Shown here: positions 1-10,778 of the stretch, piece by piece
How the letters are laid out: each line of letters begins with the position of its first letter
How positions within the stretch are numbered: the first letter of the stretch is position 1
NCBI RefSeq assembly: GCF_902806685.2
Contig: NC_048547.1
Location: forward strand, 10,861,196 to 10,925,195
DNA: 64,000 bases
Reading direction: 5' to 3'
DNA from: Maniola hyperantus
Taxonomy: Eukaryota; Arthropoda; Insecta; Lepidoptera; Nymphalidae
Made by a program: the position numbers and the translations under genes
The notes under the pieces: generated by a model
Databases searched by the model: none
Told to the model about the DNA's origin: nothing
Seen by the model: only the letters and a program-made list of their open reading frames with translations

Positions 1-149
1 TGTTACACGGAAAAATACCAAGGGCTTGTATTTATCTACGCAGGACGCGATTTAAACCTAGAAAGGGAAAGGAGGATTGGCATTTTTGTATCGACCCTGG
101 CCTGATAACCAATAGAGTTCTAATGTATTTTAGTTTATTGCTTATTATA

Positions 150-396
150 TGATGTCTGCGACTTCGTCTGCGTGAAATCATGATTTCTAAAAATACCGTA
201 GGAACTCTTTGATTTTCCGGGCTAAACGTAGCCGTCCCCAGGATGTAAGCTAACTCTGTACCAAATTTTATCAAAATTGGTTAAATTGTTGGGGCGTGTA
301 AAGCTAGCAGACAGACAGACTGACAGACAGACAGACAGACTGACAGACAGACAGACAGACAGACGCGCACTTTCGCATTTATGATATTATTATGGA
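150..396 (-). mobile_element. Helitron-like element (Lep1-type), degenerate
   Basis: Contains the family landmarks GCGACTTCGTCTGCGTG, CTCTTTGATTTTCCGGG and CTCTGTACCAAATTTTATC, an expanded CAGA tract and the end CGCACTTTCGCATTTATGAT. The CTAG terminus is decayed. Confidence 0.7.
308..364. repeat. (CAGA)n microsatellite
   Basis: About fourteen CAGA/CTGA tetramers in a row. It is internal to the Helitron-like element, where such tracts commonly expand. Confidence 0.9.
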
Positions 397-1045
397 TAAC
401 CTACAGTTACTGTAACGCAACAGTTTATCTCAAGAAACCACCGGGTATGTACCTACAGTCGAGGACATAAAAAGTTATATTTTTGTGACGATTTTTTAAA
501 TTGATGAAAATTCAATAAACAATAGAGAATTGCATGCTGTGCTGCATTTTTCGTCAGTTTATCACTTGGTTAATTAATCTTAGAGTAATATTAATTCCAC
601 ACGGAAGAAGTCCCGGGCAAAGGATAGTAGTAGTAGACACCAATAAAATAATAATGGCAATTGTGAACGTTCTGAATACCTACGTTGAAAATTGCTTTCT
701 GATACTACCTAATGTTATTATTCGTTGTACCTATTGTATAATATTACGCTAAATGCGTACTAATATTTTCTTTTTCAGCGATTACTCATGTTCTACTACT
801 GGGTAGGTATACGTTCTACACTGCACCACAAGCCAACGAAATGAATGCTAATAATATTCTTTGTAATTACCTTTTGTTTTACCTTCTGGCTAAGTACACT
901 TTATGGGAGGTAAATTAGCCATAAAACTCATAGCATATAAATTGCGAAATTAGAATCAAATCACTGTAGTATTTCCACTTAGGTACCTATCTGTCTAGTT
1001 ATTTGATTTAACTTGAGGATTATGACTCTTGCTTTGTTATTCATT
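397..1045. other. Non-coding stretch upstream of SINE
   Basis: AT-rich with no splice-supported exon. It is presumably within the intron between the unseen first exon of the V-ATPase gene and the exon at 2038, given the family gene structure (inference). Confidence 0.5.
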
Positions 1046-1056
1046 ATGATCTAGAT

Positions 1057-1332
1057 CGGAGGTCTGGGGTTCGATCCCGGGCACGCACCTCTAACTTTTC
1101 GGAGTTATGTGCGTTTTGATCAATTAAATATCACTTGCTTTAACGGTGAAGGAAAATATCGTGAGGAAACCTGCATGCCTGAGAGTTCTCCATAATGTTC
1201 TCAAAGGTGTGTGAAGTCTACCAATCCGCACATGGCCAGCGTGGTAGACTATGGCCAAAACCCTTCTCACTCTGAGAGGAGACCGGTGCTATGTAGTGTG
1301 CCGGCGATGGGTTGATCATGATAATGATGATC
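1057..1332 (+). mobile_element. tRNA-derived SINE, 5' truncated, with 11-bp target duplication
   Basis: Contains box B GGTTCGATCCC, CTCTAACTTTTCGGAGTTA, GGTGAAGGAAAATATCGTGAG, CCTGCATGCC and a GATGATCATG tail, but lacks the tRNA box A head. The direct repeat ATGATCTAGAT at 1046-1056 and 1333-1343 is a clean target duplication, so truncation happened at insertion. Confidence 0.85.
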
Positions 1333-1343
1333 ATGATCTAGAT

Positions 1344-2037
1344 AACGAAATATCCAAAACGTAAAATGAAAAACTTTGTCCTACCTAACAGATTCATTTA
1401 ACAGGACTAATGAATATGAATATAAAATGGCGATAATAACGGTCGAGGACTTAGATATTGCACCTATATTTAATGGACTTGATAACATACCTACCTATTA
1501 GTAAAAATGTAAAAAGCTAAGTCCAGGTCAAAATGTATACCTAGGTACTTAGAAGTTAGAACGCAACTGCGCACTATGTTGCACAGAAGGCTCACTCTGC
1601 AAAGATGTTTAAATAAGTAGCGACTCTTGTTAAAACGCAATAAAGTGCAATTCAGCTCGCACAACACTACGGCCTAAAATTAAACAAACGCCTCTCTTTC
1701 TATCACCCGCCCTGCTATAGGTAGATTTAGATTTAGATTTATTCATTTATTGCATGATTGTAAGTATAAGAGAGATGTTACATAGATTATTAAGTAGATA
1801 CATGTCACAATCTGCCATGCAAATTGCAATGGCGTACAATATTAAAGTAAAAAAATACATTATAATTTAAGTATAATCATTGCATACAATAGAAAATTTC
1901 ATAATTGTACGTTTGCTACTACATCAAAACTCATTAAGGATGAACAAAATTGTCGCGGGTACCACATTTAATAAAATATTAGTATCCTCTTCGCCATTTT
2001 AAACAGTTTTTCACAATATCTCTATCTCTTATTTCAG
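1344..2037. other. Intron sequence before first visible V-ATPase exon
   Basis: No exon recognised. A GATTTA repeat near 1722-1745 begins a dispersed low-complexity repeat. It ends in the acceptor TCTCTTATTTCAG at 2037. Confidence 0.6.
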
Positions 2038-5000
2038 CTAAATGCCGAAGTGAACGCCTTCCAACGAAAATTCGTGAACGAAGTGCGTCGTTGCGATGAG
2101 ATGGAGCGCAAGCTGCGGTACATCGAAGCGGAGGTGCATAAGGACAAAGTGCCAGTGCCACAGGTCAAGGATATGCCCCGTGCGCCCAACCCTAGAGAGA
2201 TCATTGATTTGGAGGTAGGTCTCTTAGAATAGCATACATCGTAGCTTGGACCGCCGCGCTGGCCGCCGGTTTTATAATAGTATGTAGTTGAAAACGCATA
2301 GTAAATAAAAGCCGGTGATCTTTGCAACGATGCAGTCATATAAGTTACCAACTTTAGCTATACATGAAAAATGGAAATGAAATCATATTTAGAAACAGAG
2401 TGTATGAAATCACAGGTTGATCGACTAATACTTTGAAGCTTGGATCCAGTGCTAAATCCCACTTCTGATACAAAACCCAAACCTTCCTTTGCGCACATCT
2501 CGTAGCTAAGCTGTATTAAGGAAACCTAACCTAAACAAATTAAAGCCCTAGATGATCTCAAAGAACTGTTGGATAAGCTACCAACGATATTAACTAATTT
2601 TACCAAAAAATAATAAATTTTAAAGCATTTCCATACGATATGCTAATTCAGGTCCTAAGACTTTTTTTTACGTGTAGAATTTTAGTCTCTTGAGACATAC
2701 CTACTAAATGTCTTCATATACCTGCAGTCTACACGTCAAATCCAAATCTTTAAATGGATTGTAACCAGAAATATGGACGGCATTGCGTCTATATTCAAAA
2801 TATTGTCTTTCCCATTTTCAGGCACACTTGGAAAAGACCGAAAATGAAATCCTCGAGTTGTCGCACAACGCCATCAACTTGAAACAAAATTATTTAGAGC
2901 TGACAGAATTGAAACATGTTCTCGAAAAAACCGAAGCTTTTTTTGCTGCCCAAGAGGAAATAGGAATGGATTCCCTGACCAAGTGAGTAAACGTTCCTTA
3001 CTTTCCTTAGAAGGAATAAGAGATTGGTTATATTATGATATATTTTTTCAGTTTGTTATAGACACACTCTTGCAAAGCACGATGACGCCTGATGGAAAGT
3101 GATGACATCGCCTAAGATGGCTTCCTGCGACTCTATATTGTTGTACCTATACTACTACTTACTACTATAACACTTAGTAAAGCATTCTTCCAACACTGCA
3201 ATAACCGGTGCGAGGTTGCCATTTAAGCACCTTGGGAGTTGGGACCCAACCCAAGGTGCTGGAATGGCGATCTCGCACCGCACATCTATCGGTTCCAACT
3301 TTGAACCATTTACTCCACACGTTGCCACTTCAGCTTCGCAATTCGTTAAGATGTGACTGTAATCACTCTTAATGGTATTTTAGGTCGCTGATATCGGATG
3401 AAGCTGGCCAGCAAGCCGCCACACGTGGTCGTTTAGGCTTCGTGGCCGGCGTGGTCCAGCGCGAGCGAGTGCCGGCCTTCGAACGAATGCTGTGGCGTAT
3501 TTCACGTGGAAACGTGTTCCTGCGCCGCGCCGAGCTTGATAAGCCTCTTGAAGATCCCAACACTGTAAGTTCCTTTTTATGCACAATTTACATTCTTAAG
3601 TAAGAATTTTGGTAATATGCTTCAGATTTAGAGAGGTTTTCCAAAAAATGTAGATACCTACATTCGGTTTTGCACAATTAATCAGTTGTTTAGTAAAATA
3701 AACAGTTTTTAAGTAATAAACTAAAATATAAATTCATGTTATTACAATTTTTAAATCGAGTCCATGCAGCAAAGTTTTTCTGATTCCAATTTTAACTGGA
3801 ATTTTAGTAATATGATCAGCACCAATTGTCTATACTTAATACCAAACTTGTGATTTATTATGTGGTTTCCTTTTGAGTTTCAATTAATTTGCATTGCAAT
3901 TTTTAACTGTCATTACGAGGCACTTCTGTATTGGGGTATTTGCCTGTTTATATTTTGAAACAATAACAACGTTGTAGCCATTCTTTTTTTCCATATCCCA
4001 GGGTAACGAGATCTACAAGACGGTTTTTGTCGCGTTCTTCCAAGGAGAACAACTCAAGTCTCGGATCAAGAAGGTGTGCTCCGGCTTCCACGCGTCGCTG
4101 TACCCGTGCCCGCCCTCTAACACCGAGCGACAGGATATGGTCAAGGGTGTCCGGACTCGTCTCGAGGATCTTAACATGGTATGCCCCACAACCCAGAACT
4201 CATTGTTAAAGGAGATCTTTTCAAGTTTCGGCGTCCACGCGTCGCTGTACCCGTGTCCATCTCCCAACACCGGGCAACAGGACATGGCCAAGAGTGTTCG
4301 AACTCGTTTCGGGGATCTCAAGCCTCAACATGATATGCTCCACAACTCATTGTTAAAAGAGAGCAACTTGAGTATCGTATCAAAAAGGTATACTCTGGCT
4401 TCCATGCGTAGACAGCGATACGGCAACACTACGGGTTCGGACAAACCCGTGCCCGCTCTCTAATATACTTAGCGACAGGCCACGGTCAAGGGTGTGTGGC
4501 ATCGCCTCAAAGAACAAAACTCCATATCACTCCATGTAGGTGTACTCCACAAGTCATTGATAAAGAAGAACAATTTTTTTGATTCATTATAGGCAAACGC
4601 TTAACCACGATCACACTTGATGTAAAGTGAAGATGTGGCTTAAGGTGGGACACGTTTACCTAGAAGATGCCTATTCACTCTTGTTTTAAAGATACCCGGA
4701 TTGTTATTGGTAGGAAACACAGACTGGTGGAGAAATCAAATATCGCATCAAAATGGTGTGGCTCAAGAATACAGCTTGGCTTCTGTCGGATGTCCCATCA
4801 TCTCATGGAATTTTATATTTAATTACAGGTGCTGAATCAAACTCGTGACCACAGACAGCGCGTGCTGGTGAGCGTGGCCAAGGAGCTGGCGAGCTGGTCC
4901 ATCATGGTGCGCAAGATGAAGGCCATCTATCACACGCTCAACCTGTTCAACATGGACGTCACAAAAAAGTGCCTCATCGGCGAGTGCTGGGTGCCCACTG

Positions 5001-8000
5001 CGGACTTGCCCAACGTGCAGAAGGCTTTGGCGGATGGATCTGTGAGTTTAGACGTAGACTTTTATTTAACCTTGAAGGTGCTTTGTTCTGCTACGAAACA
5101 TGAAATCTCTCCATGGATCGAGCAAAAGTTATAAAAATTTTCTATAGCTAAGTTAGCGGTGTCACATCCCCGCGCATTGGAGAGCACATAAAGCTCTTGC
5201 ACCTGATCTCTCTCCGGTCGTGTCGGATTGCCGTCCCATTGGACTATGAGAATGAGGGAATAAACATTGCATACTTATGTGTCACTTGTGAACGCTTTTG
5301 GCGTAACACGCAAGACAGTCGTAAAATCAGCAACACCAGGTAAATTTACAATGCAATGCCAGCTTCTAAGAAATTGTTTATCGCTTCCCTGCAGATCTAA
5401 CATGCGCCCCGCGAGAAAATTTTGTCTACGCATTATCTCGTGTTTTTTCATACAAATAAGACGAGTAAATGCGTAGACAAAATTTTCTCGTGGTGCGCAT
5501 ATTAGGCGTGCTGGATAACTCTATTTTGTTTGCAAATTTCAGAACGCTTGCGGAAGTTCAATCCCATCTTTTCTGAACTGCATCGAATCCGACGAGATCC
5601 CGCCCACGTTCAACCGCACCAACCGTTTCACGCGCGGATTCCAAAACCTCATCGATGCTTACGGTGTTGCTTCCTACAGGGAATGCAATCCAGGTATGGA
5701 AAAGCGATCATAACCGAGCCTTGTATACGTTAGGCCATGTTTTGAGGAACTTGGACTAACATGTTAAAGGGTTTGACATTTAGAAATCCCCGGGGGGATT
5801 AGCACGAAAATTGTGATTGACCTACAATTAAATTCATGCTTGTTTTTAATAATTGTTTTTCCTTGCTAATTAGTCGCGATCTGTGGTCTCTCGAAATTGT
5901 ATTATTGACAAACTAGCGCTGTCAGCATAACAACTTTCTATGGAATAAAAGTCTTGTGCAAGAATTGCGAACTTAGTCTAATAAGACCCTTGAGAGTTGA
6001 GCTACAAAAAGTTGATTCAGTACGCTTGCCCAACATTTATTAGAGCCAAACACTAAATCCCTGCACTTAAAGTAAAGTCAAGCAGTAAGTACTACTCGAT
6101 TTATAGTAATACTTTCACTCACCCTTTAAAAGTATTCTCTTTTCTCTTCCAGCACTCTACACCATTATAACATTCCCATTCCTATTCGCTGTGATGTTCG
6201 GAGACTTGGGCCACGGCTTGATCATGGCACTGTTCGGCTTCTGGATGGTCATCAAAGAGAAGTCCCTCTCCGCTAAGAAATCCACCAACGAAATCTGGAA
6301 TATTTTCTTCGCCGGTCGCTACATCATTTTACTTATGGGCTGTTTCTCCATGTACACTGGGCTCGTGTATAATGACATATTCTCCAAATCGATGAACATC
6401 TTCCAATCGTCGTGGTTCTCTCCATACGATGACCACACTCTAGAAAATAATAAGGCCTTCACACTGGATCCTAAAGACTCGTATATTGACACGCCGTACT
6501 TCATCGGTATTGATCCTATATGGCAGGTAATTATTTCACGATGAATATTATAATAGAATAGAAAAGTTTTTTATTCAATGAACTTTTACAAAGTGCGTTT
6601 GTGTTGCTTTTTCCTGCCGAGTAGAAACCAGCGATAAACTCGGCGGCTTCCCGTTTAAAAACTACGATGCCGAGCGGTGTAAGTGACTTCGGCGTTATTT
6701 TGGATGGATAAATCTTTATTTCATAAAAGTTACAATTCCATACTATTACGGCAAGTAGGTATAAGCTTTAGAGCCTTAGTGATTACGGGCTCTGATCACC
6801 GATACGATACGCACAAGGCGCAAAAGTCGAGCGCAAGCATTCTTCAATACTGAAAATTCAGTCAGTTCAGTCGAATCAGTCGGTCGAAAAAGCTGATGAC
6901 TTTAAACGTCGGCATACTTCTGCTAACGCATTTCTTTGCCATCTACTAACGTCGCAATACGCACTCAGTAAGAAAAATTGCATAGCGATTATCTTTGTTC
7001 TGTGGTATTACAAGAGCAAGATGAATAAACGTTTTCTATTTTTTTCAGACTGCCGAAAACAAAATCATTTTCCTGAACTCGTACAAAATGAAACTGTCCA
7101 TCATTTTTGGTGTCGTCCATATGATCTTTGGGGTCTGCATGAGTGTCGTTAATTACAAGTGAGTGTGCTTTATTGATATACCTTATTAATAATTAATTAA
7201 TCATTTTAAAGAGTCGGATAGATTAGAGATTTGAAATGCACATCAGGAACATCGAAAATGTTGTCGATATTCAGATTTCTCTACATTTTTGATCGTAGAC
7301 AAGATTTGACTAAATAAAAATTTTGTAACAAATCTGGTTATAAAAGCAATATTATTTATGTGTTAAAAGATACCGTTTTTGCATAACGTCAACTGATAGA
7401 TGTCCATTGTCCACTGCGGGATATTGGTCTCTGGGATTTAAACATCGCGGTCTTGTGGTCGTCCAGTACCTTGCGATTTTCTTTTATTAATTAATTATAT
7501 TAATGTTAATAATAGAAGAACCAAGAATATTAATAAAATAAAAATTTAACAGCTTCTTCAAGCGTCGCTATTCAATCTTGCTGGAGTTTCTACCACAAGT
7601 GGTGTTCCTGCTCCTGCTCTTCTTATACATGGTGTTCATGATGTTCTTCAAATGGGTTGCCTACAGCACTTTCTCTAAGGGTAAGTTAATTTTTTAACTT
7701 TGTTCAGAATCAGATCTCGCCAGCCTACATTGAGTATGGGTTTTTCTCAGATTGAGTAGGGATTAGGTAGTCCACCAGGTTGGCCAAATATGAATAGGGA
7801 TTTTGCACACCTTTGAGGACACTATGCAGAAGGCTTGCAGCTTTCCGTACGATATTTTCCTTCACCGTTAAAGCAAGTGATAAATGCTTAAAACGCACAT
7901 AACTCCGAAAAGTTAGACCGACGTCAACCAGTAGATTAAATCACAAAGTTATTCTATTACCCAAATGTAGAAAATGTAACCCAAGATTGATCGTTATCAT

Positions 8001-10168
8001 TTATATTGTACATATGTATTGTAAACACGCACAACAGACGGAAACGTTTAAGTGCGGAAACCAGCCCAGAATGAAGAAGAAGAAGAATGTATTGTAAATA
8101 GAATCTTTGAAAAGAGCAACCGCAGAGTTTCTTGCGGGTTCTTTTCGGTAAAAAGGGCGTTCGGAACCAGATAGATTCTTTTGGCGATTCAAAAACACCT
8201 GTAAAACCTTATTTGCAAAATCATTTTATTTTTAGGGTTCCGTACCCAAGGGTGCCAGCGGGACCCTACCACTTAGCCTCTGCTATCAGTCAGCGTTAGC
8301 GGGCTGTATCTAGATTCTCGTAAACATAATAGGAAAAGAGTTGAAATTTTCATGGAATTTAAAAAATGCCATGAAAATTTAAAAAATTAAAAACTGTTAT
8401 TTCTGGTAAGACAGTACGGAACACTTTATGTGCCCGTCTACCTCGCACTTGACCGATTTTTATATCCACAGAACAAGCGTACACGCAAGGCTGCGCACCA
8501 TCCGTGCTAATTCTCTTCATCAACATGATGCTGTTCTCAAGTACTGCGCCGGAGGAGGGCTGCAATGAGTTTATGTTCGAAGGCCAGGGCACCATCCAGC
8601 GCGTGTTCGTTCTCATCGCGCTCTGCTGTATACCGGTCATGCTGCTGGGCAAGCCCTTATACCTTCTGGCGGCTAAGAAGAAACAAGTTAAGGTTGGTAT
8701 TCTTTTACCATCCAGATTTTTTTAATTGCGTGATTCGTGCAGGCTTACGCTTGAAAAGAATCATGCTTAAAAATTGACATCACTTTACGTACTAAAAACC
8801 TTCCCAAAACTTGACAATTTTAGCCTCAGCAATCTAACGGTAACGTGACCCAGGGTATCGAACTGCAAGAACAGACCGACATCGGCGATGCGCAGCCCAA
8901 GCCTCAGCCGGCATCTACCGGCGGCCACGACCATGATGAGGAGCCCTTCAGCGAGATCATGATCCACCAAGGCATCCACACGATAGAATACGTGCTCAGT
9001 ACCATCTCCCATACGGCCTCCTACCTTCGGTTGTGGGCCTTATCTCTTGCTCACGCAGGTAAATGCTGTTTTTGCTAGATTATTTTCATAGTAGCTTTTT
9101 AGGAATTTAAAACAAAATTTGGTCGGACCACGTTACGACAAATTCGTCGAGTTGTCTTCTCAAAAAAGTATTACATATAAAAATATGTAAACATAAAAAG
9201 TATAGTATATTCATAACTATAAGATTTTTTATATATATATAAATCCTCTACACTACTACACCTGGCATCGTGTAGGCTTTCTTTTTTTTGTGTATAAAAA
9301 ATTGACCTGGGCATATTTGAAACTAGCCCTCTTCCCCGAATTGAGTCTAATTAGTTCCTAGATTTTTTATATAATTACAAGAGACTTGCGCTTATTAAGT
9401 CATGTTTAATGTAAAGCAATGATGAGGTCTAAAAAGCGCGCTCGCCTAGAAGATGCATATTCAATCTTGCCTTGAAGATACGTAAGTTGTAACACGGATA
9501 CTGAAAGGATGCTCCATTACTTAGCGGTACTCGTACTTCGTAACATATTGTTTTATTTCTTCACAGAGTTATCGGAAGTGCTGTGGAGCATGGTGCTGAG
9601 CTTCGGGCTCAAAGACCACGACTACGTGGGCGCCATCAAACTGTATGTGGCGTTCTTCTTCTGGGCCTTCTTCACGCTCGCCATCCTCGTCATGATGGAG
9701 GGCCTCTCTGCGTTCTTGCACACATTGCGTTTGCATTGGTAAGCACATTTATTTATATTTAACGACCAAACGGCCACAGTGTCGACGGAGGCAACTACGC
9801 AGTAGATATTATAATGCCCAAGTTTACACACAGGTGTACTTTTAACTCCTCACTCTCATAGTCCGATGGGACGGCAATGCGATACGATCGGAGAGTTCAG
9901 GCGCCGAAATAACGGGATCAAACCGAGAGTTCCCTCGCTCTAGTTCACTCACATCGGTCTATGAGAACCCAGAATACAGATTGACCTGAATTTTTAAAGT
10001 CGAGAAAAAGCCAGTTTATATTAGTGAACCCCCATATTGGTTACTTTTAATTAATTCAATATATTTACTTTCAGGGTGGAGTTCATGAGTAAATTCTACG
10101 CGGGTCTGGGTTACATCTTCCAGCCATTCTGCTTCAAGACAATCCTCGAACAAGAGGATGATGAATAA
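2038..10168 (+). CDS. Vha100: V-type proton ATPase 116 kDa subunit a (5'-partial, 13 exons)
   Basis: Subunit a of the membrane Vo sector, which forms the proton half-channels facing the c-ring in vacuolar-type ATPases of endomembranes and apical membranes. Exons by splice sites and unbroken phase: 2038-2214, 2822-2982, 3384-3564, 4002-4178, 4829-5041, 5543-5693, 6153-6526, 7049-7158, 7553-7680, 8472-8692, 8824-9058, 9567-9738, 10075-10168 (TAA). They total 2394 nt, or 797 residues. The first visible residues [19 protein letters not shown] match the family from about residue 40, so the ATG exon (about 40 codons) is upstream of the window. Family hallmarks: [57 protein letters not shown] and [15 protein letters not shown]. 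Visible residues R700, E754 and R764 align with yeast Vph1 R735, E789 and R799, needed for proton translocation. About eight membrane segments lie in the C-terminal half. The linker in exon 8824-9058 is the variable loop. Which insect paralogue this is cannot be settled here. Confidence 0.97.
3205..3355 (-). mobile_element. LINE remnant with internal inversion
   Basis: CGGTGCGAGGTTGCCATTT and, inverted, AATGGCGATCTCGCACCG face each other around CAAGGTGC blocks. The right part (CGTTGCCACTTCAGCTTCGC) matches the LINE fragment at 15080-15100. It is a decayed, partly inverted piece of the same LINE inside a V-ATPase intron. Confidence 0.6.
4211..4800 (+). pseudogene. Degenerate tandem copies of V-ATPase exon 4002-4178
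   Basis: The intron after exon 4002-4178 holds at least three decayed copies of that exon plus about 30 bases of its downstream intron. Copy 2 (about 4211-4357) still reads as [17 protein letters not shown] in the exon's frame, but lacks about 21 bases in the middle, lacks an acceptor, and has the donor GTATGC changed to ATATGC. Copy 3 (about 4358-4573) repeats the lysine-rich start and the CCCGTGCCCGC segment with insertions. Copy 4 (about 4732-4800) keeps only the start. Each of the first three ends in a TCATTGTTAAA-like block, which fixes the unit boundaries. None looks spliceable, so they are probably relics of local tandem duplication. Confidence 0.8.
5397..5505. mobile_element. Short inverted-repeat element (MITE-like hairpin)
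   Basis: Arms of about 45 bases: the left starts CTAACATGCGCCCCGCGAGA and the right ends TCTCGTGGTGCGCATATTAG, with the shared core AAAATTTTGTCTACGCAT inverted. It lies in a V-ATPase intron, about 40 bases upstream of the acceptor of exon 5543-5693. Confidence 0.75.
7715..7925 (-). mobile_element. tRNA-derived SINE fragment (body only)
   Basis: Reverse-orientation body of the same SINE family: CACACCTTTGAGGACACTAT, TTTTCCTTCACCGTTAAAGC and GCACATAACTCCGAAAAGTT. The tRNA head is missing. Confidence 0.75.
8085..8205 (+). repeat. Dispersed repeat, also at 45810-45945
   Basis: The block GAGTTTCTTGCGGGTTCTTT ... TTCGGAACCAG ... GCGATTCAAAA recurs at 45825-45895 (GAGTTTCTTGCTGGTTCTTC). It is probably the 3' end of a LINE or a SINE. 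Confidence 0.65.
8232..8462 (+). repeat. Dispersed GGTTCCGTACC-type repeat abutting a splice acceptor
   Basis: Starts TTAGGGTTCCGTACCCAAGG and ends CTCGCACTTGACCGATTTTT, the two termini of the repeat found better preserved at 38990-39350 and 47411-47836. Its last bases are directly upstream of the acceptor TATATCCACAG of exon 8472-8692. Confidence 0.7.
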
Positions 10169-10292
10169 ATTCATTATAAGTGATTACATATTTTAAAAAA
10201 ATCTTACGTAGATTGCAACAGTATTGGCATATGATTTGTATGCAAAATAGGTGCAAAGGTCACAATATGCAATTATGCATAGTCGTTACATA

Positions 10293-10298
10293 AATAAA
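10293..10298 (+). promoter_or_regulatory. Polyadenylation signal of the V-ATPase gene
   Basis: AATAAA lies 125 bases after the TAA stop of the V-ATPase subunit a gene, inside TAAATAAATA. It is the first canonical signal downstream and would give a short 3' UTR ending near 10320, before the convergent TTC21B 3' end. Confidence 0.6.
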
Positions 10299-10606
10299 TA
10301 TTTGTGCATTTTTTTGAATGTTTTATTTTGACTACTCTAATCAGTAATGGAGTCTGTACATATAAATATTTAAAAAAAATATTGCTAAGGTGACATTATT
10401 CGAGTAATTTATGAGCTATTTTTTGCATTTACAAATTAATCAATAGGTTTATAAACTCGTACCAATGCAGAGATTATTCAAAAATGGTGGTTTAAATATT
10501 TTCAACTCACTTACACACTAAACATGTGAATAGTGTGAGTAAGATGGAATGATTATCGCCACTTCGTTTCGATTCGTTTCTTTATCGGCACAAGTTACAT
10601 ACTTTT

Positions 10607-10612
10607 TTTATT
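10607..10612 (-). promoter_or_regulatory. Possible polyadenylation signal of TTC21B
   Basis: AATAAA on the - strand lies 167 bases past the TTC21B stop. It is the nearest canonical hexamer I found in that direction. The stop codons of the two convergent genes are about 610 bases apart, so their 3' UTRs need not overlap. Confidence 0.35.
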
Positions 10613-10778
10613 TGTGCTTATGTATGGACAAAAATGTTATGAAAAACCGCTATCTTAAATGCAATAACTAGAAGAACTTCAAATAAATTCAATTATTAAT
10701 AACCTTTCACTGTACCAAAATATGGTATTAAAGAAGAGAAAAAGAGTAAATTGATAAAATAGGTTATAGATCTCAAAC

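Noticed and set aside
308..364. CAGA tract and other direct repeats as a CRISPR array
   Set aside because: Simple tetranucleotide repeats in a eukaryotic genome, without unique spacers.
1080..1100. Box A/B sequences as functional tRNA genes (also 20700, 29790, 32080, 47340, 52460, 53900)
   Set aside because: Each is followed by the long SINE body and tail and lacks a complete cloverleaf; they are tRNA-derived SINEs.
1..2037. Search for the first coding exon of the V-ATPase gene (MG..FRSEEM-type start)
   Set aside because: No frame with the family's N-terminal motif ending at a donor of the right phase is present, so the first exon is upstream of the window.
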